This document shows positions 1 to 12,569 of a DNA stretch of 64,000 bases, piece by piece (positions within the stretch are counted from its first letter, which is position 1; the number at the start of each line of letters is the position of its first letter). The stretch covers positions 19,092,199 to 19,156,198 of the forward strand of contig OX457031.1 of NCBI GenBank assembly GCA_949752745.1, given 5' to 3'. The DNA is from Protula sp. h YS-2021. Its lineage: Eukaryota > Annelida > Polychaeta > Sabellida > Serpulidae. The notes under the pieces were generated by a model. That model was not told the DNA's origin. It made no database searches and worked only from the letters and a program-made list of their open reading frames with translations. A program made the position numbers and the translations under genes.

Positions 1-507
1 GGGGGAAACGTGATCGGCCTCCAAGACTCACACAAGTGTTTCGAATTACAGACAAAAAACTCGCCATGTTCTTCTCCGCACATAGGCTTGTGCTTTGTAG
101 ATCCTTTTGGATAATATCCTTGAACGACTAGGCACGTTAGAACTGGCACAAGCGCTGTGCTGTTTGCACAAATATTTGGTTGGAAACCCCCGAAGAGTTG
201 CTGCAATGTTCTCACAAACAGTTCCGGTGGAGAAACCCGACAAGGCACGGACAACAATGAGGTCGCGAAACTAAGTGATTTCTGAAGAACATAAGTTTCA
301 AAACAGTATCACGGCAGGTGAGATGTGCTGCAGTGACAGGAGGTCCAGAAAGAGAGCAACCCCGAAAGAGAAGAAAGCAATATGGCGGAGGTCTGAAGGA
401 GTTTTTTGAGCAGGGCATATTAGCCAGCTGACGGAAGTGTGCACCTCCTAACGTTGCTCACCAATTCACACCTAAGGCTCACCCCAGTTTACCACCCCCG
501 ACCCCCT

Positions 508-658
508 CAGGGTTTGCGCTGGGTTCTCATGAAAGTGAGTCAGAAAAGGAAAGAGTGACTCAGTTGGGTCCAGAAAGACTCGGTGGGTTCCGAAAAAGTG
601 AGTCATTTCGTAAAAAATGTCCAAAAAGTGGACAAAAACCCCGCCAAGGCGAACCCTG
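508..658. mobile_element. 150-bp MITE with CAGGGTTTGC/GCGAACCCTG ends, copy 1
   Basis: It starts CAGGGTTTGCGCTGGGTTCT and ends CCGCCAAGGCGAACCCTG. Internal GTGAGTCA, ACTCAGTTGGGTCC and CCAAAAAGTGGACAAAAAC strings are shared with the element at 60288-60440. A target duplication is not evident. Confidence 0.82.
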
Positions 659-821
659 CCCCTCCTCCGCGGCTTCCCGGTATGCATCTCTAGACGGAGC
701 TCACCAGTACACACCTCCCTTCGTGCCCCCCCCCCCCCCCCCAAGTAGACACGTGGAGGTGCTCACCAATTTACACCCCCTCCACGGCTCATCACAACGC
801 GCTTACTATTGAGGCCCTCCT

Positions 822-886
822 CACGGTGGGCCTCACACACGGTGGGCCTCACACACGGTGGGCCTCACACACGGTGGGCCTCACAC
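822..886. repeat. 16-bp tandem repeat
   Basis: Four copies of CACGGTGGGCCTCACA. The surrounding 450-800 region also holds several GCTCACCA-type strings, which on the minus strand read TGGTGAGC. Confidence 0.85.
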
Positions 887-3571
887 AGCAATACATCCCT
901 CCGTGGCTTAGAACTCTACGTCACTGGTATACCCTCAGTGGCAGGCATGGGGCTAATTAAACAACTCCTGACTGCTATTATCTGCGCATGTCTCGGCCCA
1001 CAGTTTACCTGCCTACACATATTCACACGGTTGTCCTGTGATTTTTTCCTTACCTGCGCACATCTATTCTGGTGTTCAAACGTGTACGGGTCTCTCTCGG
1101 GTTTGCATATGAACACATGTCCGTAGGTTTATCTATGTAGGATCCCTCCAGGGTTTGCAAGCGTACAAATTTCCACAGGTTATCCGTAAAGAATCCCCCC
1201 CCCCCCCCCCCCCGCGGTTTACATGTAAACATCTCCACTGGGTTTATCCGTGTAGGATCTCTCCAGGGTTTAATGTGACAATGCCCTCCTGATCTGCCCC
1301 CGAAGCTTTCAATGGAGGGATTTACTAACAGCAATAAAACATATCCGAGTGTCAATATTTTTTTTTTGCACCAAAGCAATGACGAACCTTCCTTTTGGTA
1401 AAAATTTTAGCTATATAGAACATTCAGATCTACAAATTTCATCCCTTTAAAATACCTTTCAACAAAGGGAAAAATTAATGTCGAGAAGTGTAATTTCCTG
1501 AAGTGGGCGTTAGAGCAGGCGTTTACTTTACGTGGAACATAAGGCTGAGGAGCAATCACATCACAGGCGCTCTTTTCATGAGCACTTGCTGTGAAGATTT
1601 GAGCAAATTGCTCTCTCTCTCACAACAAACCAACAGATTATTCTAGAATAAGAACATGATTTTTCTTAATAGGGAGGAAGGGGGGGGCGGCGGAGGGGGC
1701 GAGGGCGAGTGGGCTACATTTTGAGGATATCGAGGGTACGGGGGGTTTCCAAACCTTCCTTACATCGCCACCGGATCGAGCAAATTGCCCCTCCCCAACA
1801 AAAACTCTTGGTAAAGAAAAACAAGTACCTGGTGGATTAAAAATAACCGTAACCTGACAAGTATGGTAACACACATATCAATGCTTGTAATCAGAAGCCA
1901 CTCCCGTGACTATGTACCTAACTGGTACTAGGCATAAAACAAGTATCCAAAAGTAGACTGACTAGTGCAACTGAGCAGACACTCGCTTTTGGGAGACCTA
2001 ACTGTTCGGTGCCTGTGAATGCAGCTGTCATAACCGCGAATCTCGTGCAGTGCCCATGTGAATGCAGTTCTGAGTTTTAATCCGCGCTGCCGAACTCTGC
2101 GTGAATGAAATTCCTATTCTTATGCTCCCCCCCCCATCCCCCCACCCCACCGGTTGTCCTTCTTTTTGCGCCGTTCATTTTTTGATTATGTTGGCACAAA
2201 GCCTCTGGGACGGAAGCACTTATTTCAGTGCCTCGCTGCGACGCCGTCGTGAATGCAGGTCCTTCTCTTCATCATAGAGTCTCTGTGAATACAGCTACAT
2301 GGCACTAAAAGTTGACGGGGTCCCAGGGTCCCAGAGATACCTGGGAACTGGCTCGGTGCCTCTGGAATTTGAGTCTGGGCCGCAGAAAAAACAGTTTTTA
2401 GTTTTCCGTTAAAACTGGTAGGTTTGGTTACGTTAAGTTTGTGAGGATATCAGTGCACGAGTTTATTTTTATGGCGATAAACGACTATTTTGGGACCCCA
2501 ATGTACTGCTTCGAGACAGCGAAGAAAACTGAATTTCGTGTCCCTGCATCTCGCAGCCCTTGTCTCCTTGTGTTCCCTATTTCCACCCCCCCCCCCCGCC
2601 CGCCCCGCCCCTTCCCCCGAGAGGTTGTCGACTTGATATCAAGTGCTAACGACATTTATCACAAATTAAGCAGCGAATCTGTGACGAGTGCCGCTATTAT
2701 GTGTTGCTATGGCAACCGCTGTACGATTCTTATGCCATCGCTCACACATTGTTGAACCAAAGTTAATTATTATGACGTCAGTCATACAAAACCACACTGT
2801 ATTTGTGCTGAACAAAAAAAATCCACATTAACAAGAATAAGCAACTGAGCAAAATAACTAAGGTCTGTTTTTGACCATCAGCAAAACAAGACGTATTGTT
2901 TTCGCCATTTTTACTTGACATCAAATGTCACATACTTGGCTTCAAAGACAATTATTAATCCACAAAGGCAATAATAATGTGCATCCCAATCGTAGGAAGC
3001 ACATGACTGAAGCTGTCAAGATCACCCGGATGCAGAAACATCACGTGACAAAAGCAGGTCACATGACCTCAATGTGGGCAAATGACATTGCTGCATAGAA
3101 ATGGTACAATTTTGTTTGACGGAAACAGATGAAGAAAATAAAAAAAATCTTATTTTATCGGTAATTTACATTACATTAAACAGAAAAATAACAAACATTT
3201 TTGCTTTTTACAAAGCACACAAAGGTTTTTGTTTTTGTAAAAGGCAATGTTTTTACAATTGGAATATTAAAACTACGACTTACCTGACAGGGCATCAAAT
3301 ACGTAAGCAAGGGGAGGGGTGGATGTGTGGGTGGCGGAGAGGTGGGGGGGGGGGCAGTCTGACCAAAAATCCGAGACTGTCTGGTAGACAAGATGGATGG
3401 TAAAAATTTGTGACTTTCCACGGGATGCACTGATACAGTAGCTCACAATTCGGCGACTGTCTAGACAAAAACGTATGGGAAAACCAACTACTCCCCCCCA
3501 CCCCCCACCCCCACCCCTCCCCAACATTTTCCCTAGTATTTTCACACTGGCAGAAACAGATGAATACTTAC

Positions 3572-3689
3572 AGTATTTCTTCCTCGGTGCCATTTTGTGC
3601 GGTGAACGTTTTGGGGCTGACATGCACGGAGGTCTTGCACACCTTAGTCCTGGCTTCGCGGCTATCCGCAATAAACACCGCCAAGTCAA
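3572..3689 (-). CDS. E32: REJ module, last exon visible
   Basis: The acceptor TTTTGTTGCAG precedes 3689 and the donor GTAAGT follows 3572; phase 1 to 2, 118 nt. It encodes VDLAVFIADSREARTKVCKT followed by SVHVSP, the V-x-I-x-D-S-x-x-A strand that follows the NNYT of E31 in REJ domains. It sits alone beyond a 13.2 kb intron. The next exon is expected to start with phase 2 and was not found before position 1. Confidence 0.88.
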
Positions 3690-4503
3690 CTGCAACAAAA
3701 TCACCCAATCAGTTAATCAATTAGTTAATCAAGCAATTAGTCATCCAAACCGTAATTGTTGTAGTCGAACAAAGAAAAACACAGAGCTAATGTTTCCTGT
3801 TCATACAGATATCAATGACGAACACAAGGAAGGCATATCTGGGCACGCGAAAATAGAATTGTGGTATATTCATGGCCAAAACAAAAGTATCCACAAACGC
3901 GGTTATCAGCACCTAATCGGGCAAGTAAAGCGTGCCGTGAACACCGGTAAAACCACATAATGGATACTCGCGCGTACACACGAGGCGCTCGTCTTCTACG
4001 CGGTGTCTACTGCTGGATAAATACGTTACAACTAACGTCACAATTAACACAGCTGACGTGGAAACGAATACCGGAAGTTGCGCACAATATGCACGCCGAC
4101 ATTTTCTTTAGACTGTAACCAAGGCGAGACAGGTTCTTATGTCTCCTAACAAACAAGATAGGAACACACTGGAGAACCATATCCCCTGACACACACAAAA
4201 CGACACATATTGCATAACCCCCCCCCCCCAACCACCCCCCCCCCCCAAAAAAAAAAAAAACCAGTGGTTACTGTTTCCTTCCCAAGCAATAATTACTAAA
4301 AAGCAGCTCTGCACATTCAAAGTGCAGCTTGCCCGGACACACACAGCCTTAATTCTGCACACACAGACAAAAAAGCTTTCAACCTTCAGTCCAATATCCG
4401 AATATGTCATGAATGGTAGTCATTAACTTCTCGGTGCCCCGTGCGGAAACACAGCACTCAATCAGCGCTTGCTTTGCCAACTCCACCATATAGATTTCTC
4501 CGG

Positions 4504-4543
<40 letters not shown>

Positions 4544-7500
4544 TGTAAGATCTCTTCCACTGCTCACGGTGTGTGGAAATTCATTTTACATAAAATCTGA
4601 ATAAATCTGCAACTGGATATCCTTTGAATAGATGCTTGCATACATGCACGCAAGATAAATGGAATTCTAAGCGCTCACAAAGCCTGACTAACAACAAGTT
4701 TGAGAAACCCATATTGATAAAATGTCATCTCGAACTGGGTGCATTAATTCATCTAAGTTGCCCACCAGTCTAAATCAAGTAAGTGATCGAAGTCTGCGAT
4801 TCGAGTCACTCCATTCCGTTCAGACGGGGGAAGAAAATGATGCATGGGCTATGGGGATAAGATGAGACAAATCCCTTGGCTCAATCCTGTATCTCAATAA
4901 TCCTTTGGCGAGTTGTGGGAGGAATGTTTTGGTTGATTCTGAACCTCCTGTATGGATTTCCGAGTGCAGAGTTTACGGGGTGAACTCAAACAGCGGACAC
5001 GTTGAGTGTGATATAAATCAGATCGCAAGCTTCAGACTGTGGTGGCTCGCGCTCATTTTGACACCGGTGAGTAATCTTCAAGGGATTCTGAAGCTCTGCG
5101 AAGCTGTCTCAAGCTCCCACTTGATTTAAAGGGTTTAGAAAACATCTCGCATTGTCGTGCCTACAAACGTCTTCGAATTTACTGACTGGCAGAAAACTGT
5201 AACTCTAAGCAACATAATAAATATCAGGAAAAAACCTGTGTTCAAAAAAAAAAAAAAAAAAAACCTGTCACAACATTAATTCTGAGCACTGCGCGTAGCT
5301 TGGCTTGTGCCTTTTTAACCATGATATATCGGAACTGTCACGTTCAGATGTGTCAGTTTAATTTACTTCGTTTTATCGGAAGTTCCCTTACGCGTTTCGA
5401 GTGTATATTTACATTGAATAAAAAAAATCCATTAAGTTGTGTGCAAATAGCTGCATTGAAATGTTTGTGACCGAACGGTGATTATCATGGGACTTGGCCA
5501 GGCTCACGTGTCATTTTGACCGTGGCTGGCTGCGTGGGAAGGGGAACCACTGACGGGGATCGGTGAGAGGGAGGGGATGGGAGGGGGTCGCGGTCAAGTA
5601 CCATCAGGAGGTACAGTGGTGTTAGCGGGCGGAGGGGGGGGGGGGGTCTTTCTCTTATAGCTTTTCAAGACATTAAAAAATCTGTCAGATTTATACAGCC
5701 CTCTGTATTGGGAACGAGAGACTAGAAATTTGGTTCCTTTCCCCATCAGGAGGGATGATACCCCCCCCCTCCAACCTCCCCCGCCCGCCCCTTAATGCCA
5801 AACATGAACTGAAGCAAACAAATACATCACACAGTAATACCACAAGTACTACAAAAATACGTTCATAAAACTTCAGCATGTATCGCAACGAAAAAACTCT
5901 TCTCATCTGCTATTTATGACATACATGTATATCTACTGTATTTAACAGACACACAGTAAATGGTATTTTAAAGCAGTGCAAAACCGCTAGCGTGTGTTCA
6001 TATATAAGAATATATATAACGCTTGAATGTTAAGTATATACCGGATCTTTCTGCGTTCACAACCACACCACCAACTTCTCAGTTACATATCAGTCGTGTA
6101 CTCTGTGATATCACTCATTATATCACTTACTATATCACTTATATCCTGACACAAATATCTTCCCATTTCTCCCATGTTTATTTACGCGAAGTTGGACTTC
6201 ATAACAGGGATCTATTTATATTCTTGACTGGAAGCAAATGAGTCTGGTGAAGAAGGAGTATCGCCATAACCCCTTCCCCTCATCCCCCCCCCCCCCTCGA
6301 AAAAAAAACCTGGTCCGAAGACATTAAATTAAATGACTATATTTACGCAATTTTGCAAGACATTTTAATGGTTCAAAAGCACATGACAGTCATTGTGCTT
6401 GTGTCAATTTCCAGCTGTCAATTTTTTTTTGTATCTTAAGACTACACGTGCATCTAGGAATTCGTTTTTCTTCGTAACAGGTAATAGTTTCTGACATAAA
6501 ATCTCAGGCAAGACATCCATTCATGACCATGACAGTGTGTTTGATGGAGCCTACGGTGTCAGGTTTGGCTCTCGCCACTGCCCAAGCTCTCAACGGCACC
6601 CCCCCCCCCCCCACATATCCCTGGACTGGGTAAATCACACCGCAGCCCAGGAGGAATTTAACACTACTGTTCGACAAGTTCCTGCAATCTTAAGGGAGAA
6701 ATCTGACAAAGTGGAACTGAATTGGCAGAGCCCAGGCCTAAACTGATCGCAGCCAGCCAGCCGCACGCCAGACACGCTTCTTGGCTGGTTTTACGCCAGT
6801 CCTGCAAAAAAAAAATCTTTCCATTCAACGGTATGCCTGAAAAAGTCTTTTTTTTCGTTTCATCTGTTTTCATTGTAGTGTTTATCAGAGAGGGGGGAGA
6901 GCAGATTCCCGTGAAATCAGATTGATTTTCTCTCCCATAGCATGGACCAGGGCTTGAAAGAGCCGATACGGCGAAATTCTAGTTCAACAGTAAATATTAA
7001 GGTGTTTCATTTAGTGGATGTTTATCTATTGATTGATTGATTGATTGATTGCAGGGTTGAGATTTCGCGGTCGCCCGGTCGCCCGTGGCGACCAACTTTT
7101 AGCTCGGGCGACCAACTTTTTCGAGTTGGTCGCCCGAGTGCCGACTAACTTTTTTCTGAGTATTTTCAGGTAAATTTTGCAAAAATTGCGCCGGGCGATT
7201 TTTTTGCAAAAAACTTTTGTGCCGGGCGATTAACTTTTTAAAGTTGGTCGCCCTAAGGGCGACAAGAAAATTGTACTAAGTCTCAACCCTGTGATTGACT
7301 GACTGATTGTTATCCTTCGTTTCGACATGAAGTTATTCCATCTGTATTTTGATAAGATTTTTAAAGACTACGGTTAAGTCCCCGCCCCCATCATACAGGG
7401 GATCTGTGCCGCCGGACTGGTATGACGAAACCTGGAAGAGCTCCTTCTCCCATAATCCTGGTGCCCGTGTCACACAAAAACATCAACACACAAATTCTAC

Positions 7501-10500
7501 CACGAATTTGACATAAACCACGAACTGAAAACTGTCGTATTAACTAACTTTTTTTTCTACAAAAACATCTGTTCTGACTGTAAAGACATCGCAGATGTTT
7601 ACGAAAACCAGCATGCCCTTCTCTTGTAGAAAGAGAAACATTCTCACACAAGAAGATTTCTCCGTGTAACAAGAAATGCGCTCTTAAATTTGATTACACC
7701 GGAGTGGCTTTCGTTCACATTTGGTTCCAATTTTCACGTAGCTTACTTTTAGCCCGGAGCAAAGAGGTTACTTTGTTTGCAAATAGCGCTCGCCGAAAAG
7801 GGACACAATATATCCTCAAACATCTAATTTGGTTCGGGGGTGGGGAGCTGATGGAGCAAATTGATTGATTGATGGATTGCTTAACTGAAGGCAGCACCTG
7901 GGTAAGAGGGCGGAGGCGGGGGGGGGGGGCAAAAACCTCCTAACTGAACCCTTCACCGGAAATCCAAATCGTTCCCAAAATAATCTAAAAAATCAGTGCA
8001 TCACTTGTAAGCTTTTCACCGTCGCTAATCGATATACAATGTGGTTTCTTTTCTAGGGGTAAAAATCCACCACACTTACACAGCGGATTTGAATATTCGT
8101 ATTTACGTATATGCGTATTTGCAGACCTAACATGTGCGTACAATAGCTACAAGTAACACAGCGCCATGATTGTTTTCCTGTCTGCCTTTTTCTTTCTTTC
8201 TTTTTCTTGTACTAGAAGTTTTTTTTCTTGCAAATGCAACGGTGCCTTTGACCTTGATATCTTTCAATAACACGCGGGTTATATGCAGAGATTTTGGCAA
8301 GTAATCTGCAAACACATCCCTGCCAATGTCACCGTACACTAAAAGCACGATAAGAGCCACACACACACATACACACTCGCGAGCTGACGCAGTCACATAA
8401 GCAACCTACCGCATTGCTGGTCAATTCCTCGCAATGAGCGTGTAAAAACCTACGAAGGCCAGGGCACAGAATGAAGGGATTGGTTAAATTTATTTTGCAA
8501 ACATATTGTCATAGTGTACACTGTATATTAACGAAATGTAAATGGTTTTTCTGCCACAAAACTCCGGAAAAATCCTCAATCCCAAAGCCCTCAGCTTTCC
8601 CTCCCACCCGAACACCAAAACTGAAACGAGTGCAGAAAAAGTGTCTTTCTATATAAAGGCAGGAAAGACGAAAACCAGAACACCCTTTAGCAATCCGATA
8701 AATGAAAAGTCGACCTTCATAATTCAATTGCCCCCCGCCCCCAAGAAAAAAAGGAAATCACTAAGCATCCTTATTCACGGACTGCTCGTTATTCTACCGA
8801 GTTTGCTTCTCCGAATGCACTGCAGGGCCCAAGGAGACTGAGTGATTGTGGATTTCAGGTAACCACTTACCGAACCGAACAAACTGGTTGAACCTGCGGT
8901 ATGTGTATCCTGTAAGACGTGAACCACGGCCTGCATGCTGCATTCCGGTGTCACCTGTGAACCACGGCCTGCATGCTGCATTCCGGTGTCACCTGTGAAC
9001 CACGGCCTGCATGCTGCATTCCGGTGTCACCTGTGAACCACGGCCTGCTGCATTCCGGTGTCACCTGTGAACTACGGTCTGCTGCATTCCGGTGTCACCT
9101 GTGAACTACGGTCTGCTGCATTCCGATGTCACCTGTGAACCAGGGCCTGCCTGATGCATTCAACGCCACCCATCGTGCAAGCACCCAGACGCTTGCTGTA
9201 TAGATATCCTGTTATTGTTTCTGTTCGAAGTTTTTTCGTACCCGACCGATCCTTTTTTTATAATTAATGAAACAATTTCACACAGCTATCATTACACGCA
9301 GTACAACCACCACCACCCCTCCCCCCCCCCCCCCCAACCGCCACACCAAGGTCGCCAAGTGAAACATACTTGTTCATAATTTATCCACTGCATACGCCGC
9401 TCTGCTTTCATGTCCTCCCACGGTGTATCCATTTAACTTAAATAAATAATGCCTTCATAGAAAATTCAAATATCTTCCGCAATTCAATCTGAAACTGTGA
9501 ATCAATGGTCCTTCTAAAGCAGTTAAGTTTGTGCTGTTAAAAGTGTACAATGAACGTATGCGTTTATTAAAATATACCCAAAAAAACCACTCTCAATCAG
9601 CAATAGGTCGCAGTATTTGAGCACAATCTTGTGATGTGGGTGTTTTTTGGCGTCTGCACAGTTAAGCAAGCTCGCGGTGTCTGCTGCAAGTCTGCAGATT
9701 GCACCGAGATAAAGCACATAACTCTCGTTTCAACTCCAACACTGGCATACCTGCTTCGCCACCAAATACTCATGTGTGATTTCCAATCTGCTTCAATAAC
9801 ATCAAATCAGAATGAAGCAGGATGCCAGTTCAGAACTTTGGTCGAATTTGTTTATGAACCTGACTAGATTTGCCCCGAGTTTGCTCACAGCCATGTTATT
9901 TGCGTGTTACTTACATTATAAATGTGTCACAAACGGCGTTGTGTTGGATCCACATATGGCGGGATCTCGATCCCGATACGGTCTCCGTTACTCTTCAGAC
10001 TGCTAGAATTCAACCTGGATTTCAAGTACTTATCACACATATACTCTTCACACAAATACACGTCCCACATGAGTATATCAGCTCTCCATTTAACATGAAT
10101 CCCGCTGTAGGTATTTGTAGTTGTGAAAATTGGTTATCAAAATCGGAGAAATTAGAGACCAAGCCTTGATACTTAAGAAGCAGCTCCGCCCTTGTGATTT
10201 CGGCTCTGCATGCCTAATCTGCCAATCAAATCACTGCGCAGTAGTCACACCACAACTCTTAACCGAAGCTGCAACTTCATACTACAGTCACACAGTAATG
10301 TAAAAGCATTTAACTGCCAAAACAACTAAATTTTGACTCGATCTCTTCAGAGCACAAAAAAACGCTGTGCTTGCAATGCATACCACAGCAAGCATAAAAC
10401 ATCCTCTATAACAGTCACAAGCCCCTTCTAATCCTATGAATAAGCAGACCCTGGTAACGGATGGGTTTTTATGTTGCTGTTCCGCCTAATTGCCTTAACG

Positions 10501-12532
10501 ACAAAGGTATCCACAGAATGTGGCATCGGCACTAGCAACGTCTCTCTCTCTTTCCGTAGCACAATGTAATAAATTGGGAGGTTAATCATGCGCTTCGCTG
10601 AATACCTACAATTACTCCAAGGTAACCTTTTTAACATATAAACTAGAACCCTTTTACTCCTCCCCTCCGTCGTTCACATTTGATGTTCTGCGCTGCTGCA
10701 GCAAACAATGGTGATTGTTGGTCAAATAAATTGCAAACACGTCACGAAAAGGCCGTTTTTTCGCATGCCCATTGTTTCTTTCCTTTCTTCTTCTTCTTCT
10801 TCTTCTTCTTCAAAATGTTCAGTCTTCATGTGTACCCAGATGCATGTACAGCAGCGGATTTTAACTGTATTGATCAAGTCATCTTTCAGACACCTTCATG
10901 CAATGCATTCTGGGTAAATGGGGGGGGGGGGCATAATGAGCGATATTTGGAGTTTATCGCACTGTTTTATACTTTTATAATTCTTCGATATTTAAGCTAA
11001 GTAATAAAATTTTTCTAAACGGTAAAAAGTATTAAAAGAACTAACTTCCTGGCATGTGACAAATAGGCCAAAATGTATGCAATCGGCCCAGAACAATAAT
11101 AATACAGTTATATTTGGTATGAAAACAATGAGAAACTGTGCGTTTTGCCCCCCCCCCCCCCCCCCCCCCTCACGCAAGCACAGGCACTTTTTGATCACGT
11201 GATGAAAATGTTAATTCTCACTGGTGGACGTAAGGTTGTGACGTGAACTTGTCCTCAAGAATACAATTTAAGATCTGAAAAAACTCTGGCTAACAGCTTT
11301 TGGGAACCATGTCTGAATCGCATGAACAAAAATCTCATCAAATTCTTTCCTCGTTGCCTCAACAGGCACTTTTTTCCAACAAGTTGCTCAACGTATTCAA
11401 ATCTAGCCAATTATTCCGAAACCAAAGCTTGAACTTGCCACTGGTATCGACAAGCCATGTTTTTACCAAATCCAGAGAAATACATCAAGAGCTATCGACA
11501 GAGAAAGTCTGGCAGAGAAATCTTTCCATCAGTAGACAAACGCTCACTGTGTTTTGTTCTTCACATCTAAAAGCTCTAGCAGATAAGCCAAAAAGATAAT
11601 CTGGCTGGAAACCATGGCAACGCAAACGGTTGCCCCTCGTTACTAGCTGCCAAACTGTACTAACAAAGATACAGTTCACCGAACGCAATCAACGCGCGTC
11701 TCGAGTTACTGGAGTACAGCAATTCTTTTAGGAACCGGCCACGGAATGGAGTGTCTCGCCCCTGCACTGTGTCCAAAGTATGTGGATGTTTATTCTTTGC
11801 TAGATATAAACCATTAAATGAATAAGTTGCGAACATATCGTAGGAGTTAACTCTCACACAAGCAAACTAGAGCAGTGTGCAAGCCCACATATTCCCCACA
11901 GGCCCCCCATCAGTTAAACACGGCCATCAATAGTTGAAATTTTCCAAGTCCGGCGGGTCCATTTTCCTTGTGCGAACCTGGCCCAGTTACAATACCGATC
12001 TGTGTTTGTTCCTATAGAAGCTACATACCAAGTTTCATTAAAATCCTTGCAGGAGTTTTTAAGTTATCGTGTTAACAAGCTCTTGATGACAGACCGACCG
12101 ACAGACCGACAGACACGCGGTCGATCGCATATATTCCCTGTGGGGAATAAATTAGTATTTCTGGTAACAGGCTAACGCAACGTACACATAGAATGCTGAC
12201 GTCATCGGGCCTTAGTATGTGGTACCAGTTACACGTTTTAAGAAATAATCAATCGGTCTATAATTCTACCATTAAGCGAAAAAAAGAGTAGCTATGCGAA
12301 CAGCGAAACTTCCCATCAGTAATCAGCGTACGCCATACCTGCTGCCACAGCCAACTTGTCACACAGCTATAATGTTCAACTCCGCGATACCAATTCTCTA
12401 CCGCAATTGAATACAGGTGTAAAAACTGTATGGCAACACACCACTTTTCCTCCTATCTCGTACAAACCGGTGTACAACCAAACTGAAGAAACGCATTCCC
12501 AGGAGAATATGGGCCTGCTTCCGGTAGGTCTT

Positions 12533-12569
<37 letters not shown>

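Larger units (their letters stand above)
1..3571 (-). other. Intron after E32, no further exon recognised
   Basis: The donor of E32 opens this stretch. I found no phase-compatible exon with REJ or GAIN character down to position 1. It holds a hAT-like MITE (508-658), a 16-bp tandem repeat (822-886), long poly-C/poly-G runs (about 730, 1195-1213, 2125, 3344) and repeated GCTCACCA-ATTTACACC-like strings around 455-780. The rest is AT-rich unique sequence. Confidence 0.6.

Noticed and set aside
1..200. Cys-containing open frame on the minus strand with an acceptor at about 200
   Set aside because: The frame that would follow E32 in phase 2 hits a stop after about 20 codons, and the longer open frame has the wrong phase and no REJ or GAIN character.
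8230..8360. Possible polycystin exon (VYGDIGRDVFADYL frame) with a TTTTAG acceptor
   Set aside because: It has no good donor, and E31 joins E32 at 3.6 kb with a far better REJ match.
8867..8910. 39-nt exon-like segment with CTTACAG acceptor and GTAAGT donor on the minus strand
   Set aside because: Its peptide (YTYRRFNQFVRF) has no REJ similarity and would interrupt the E31-E32 motif. Probably chance.
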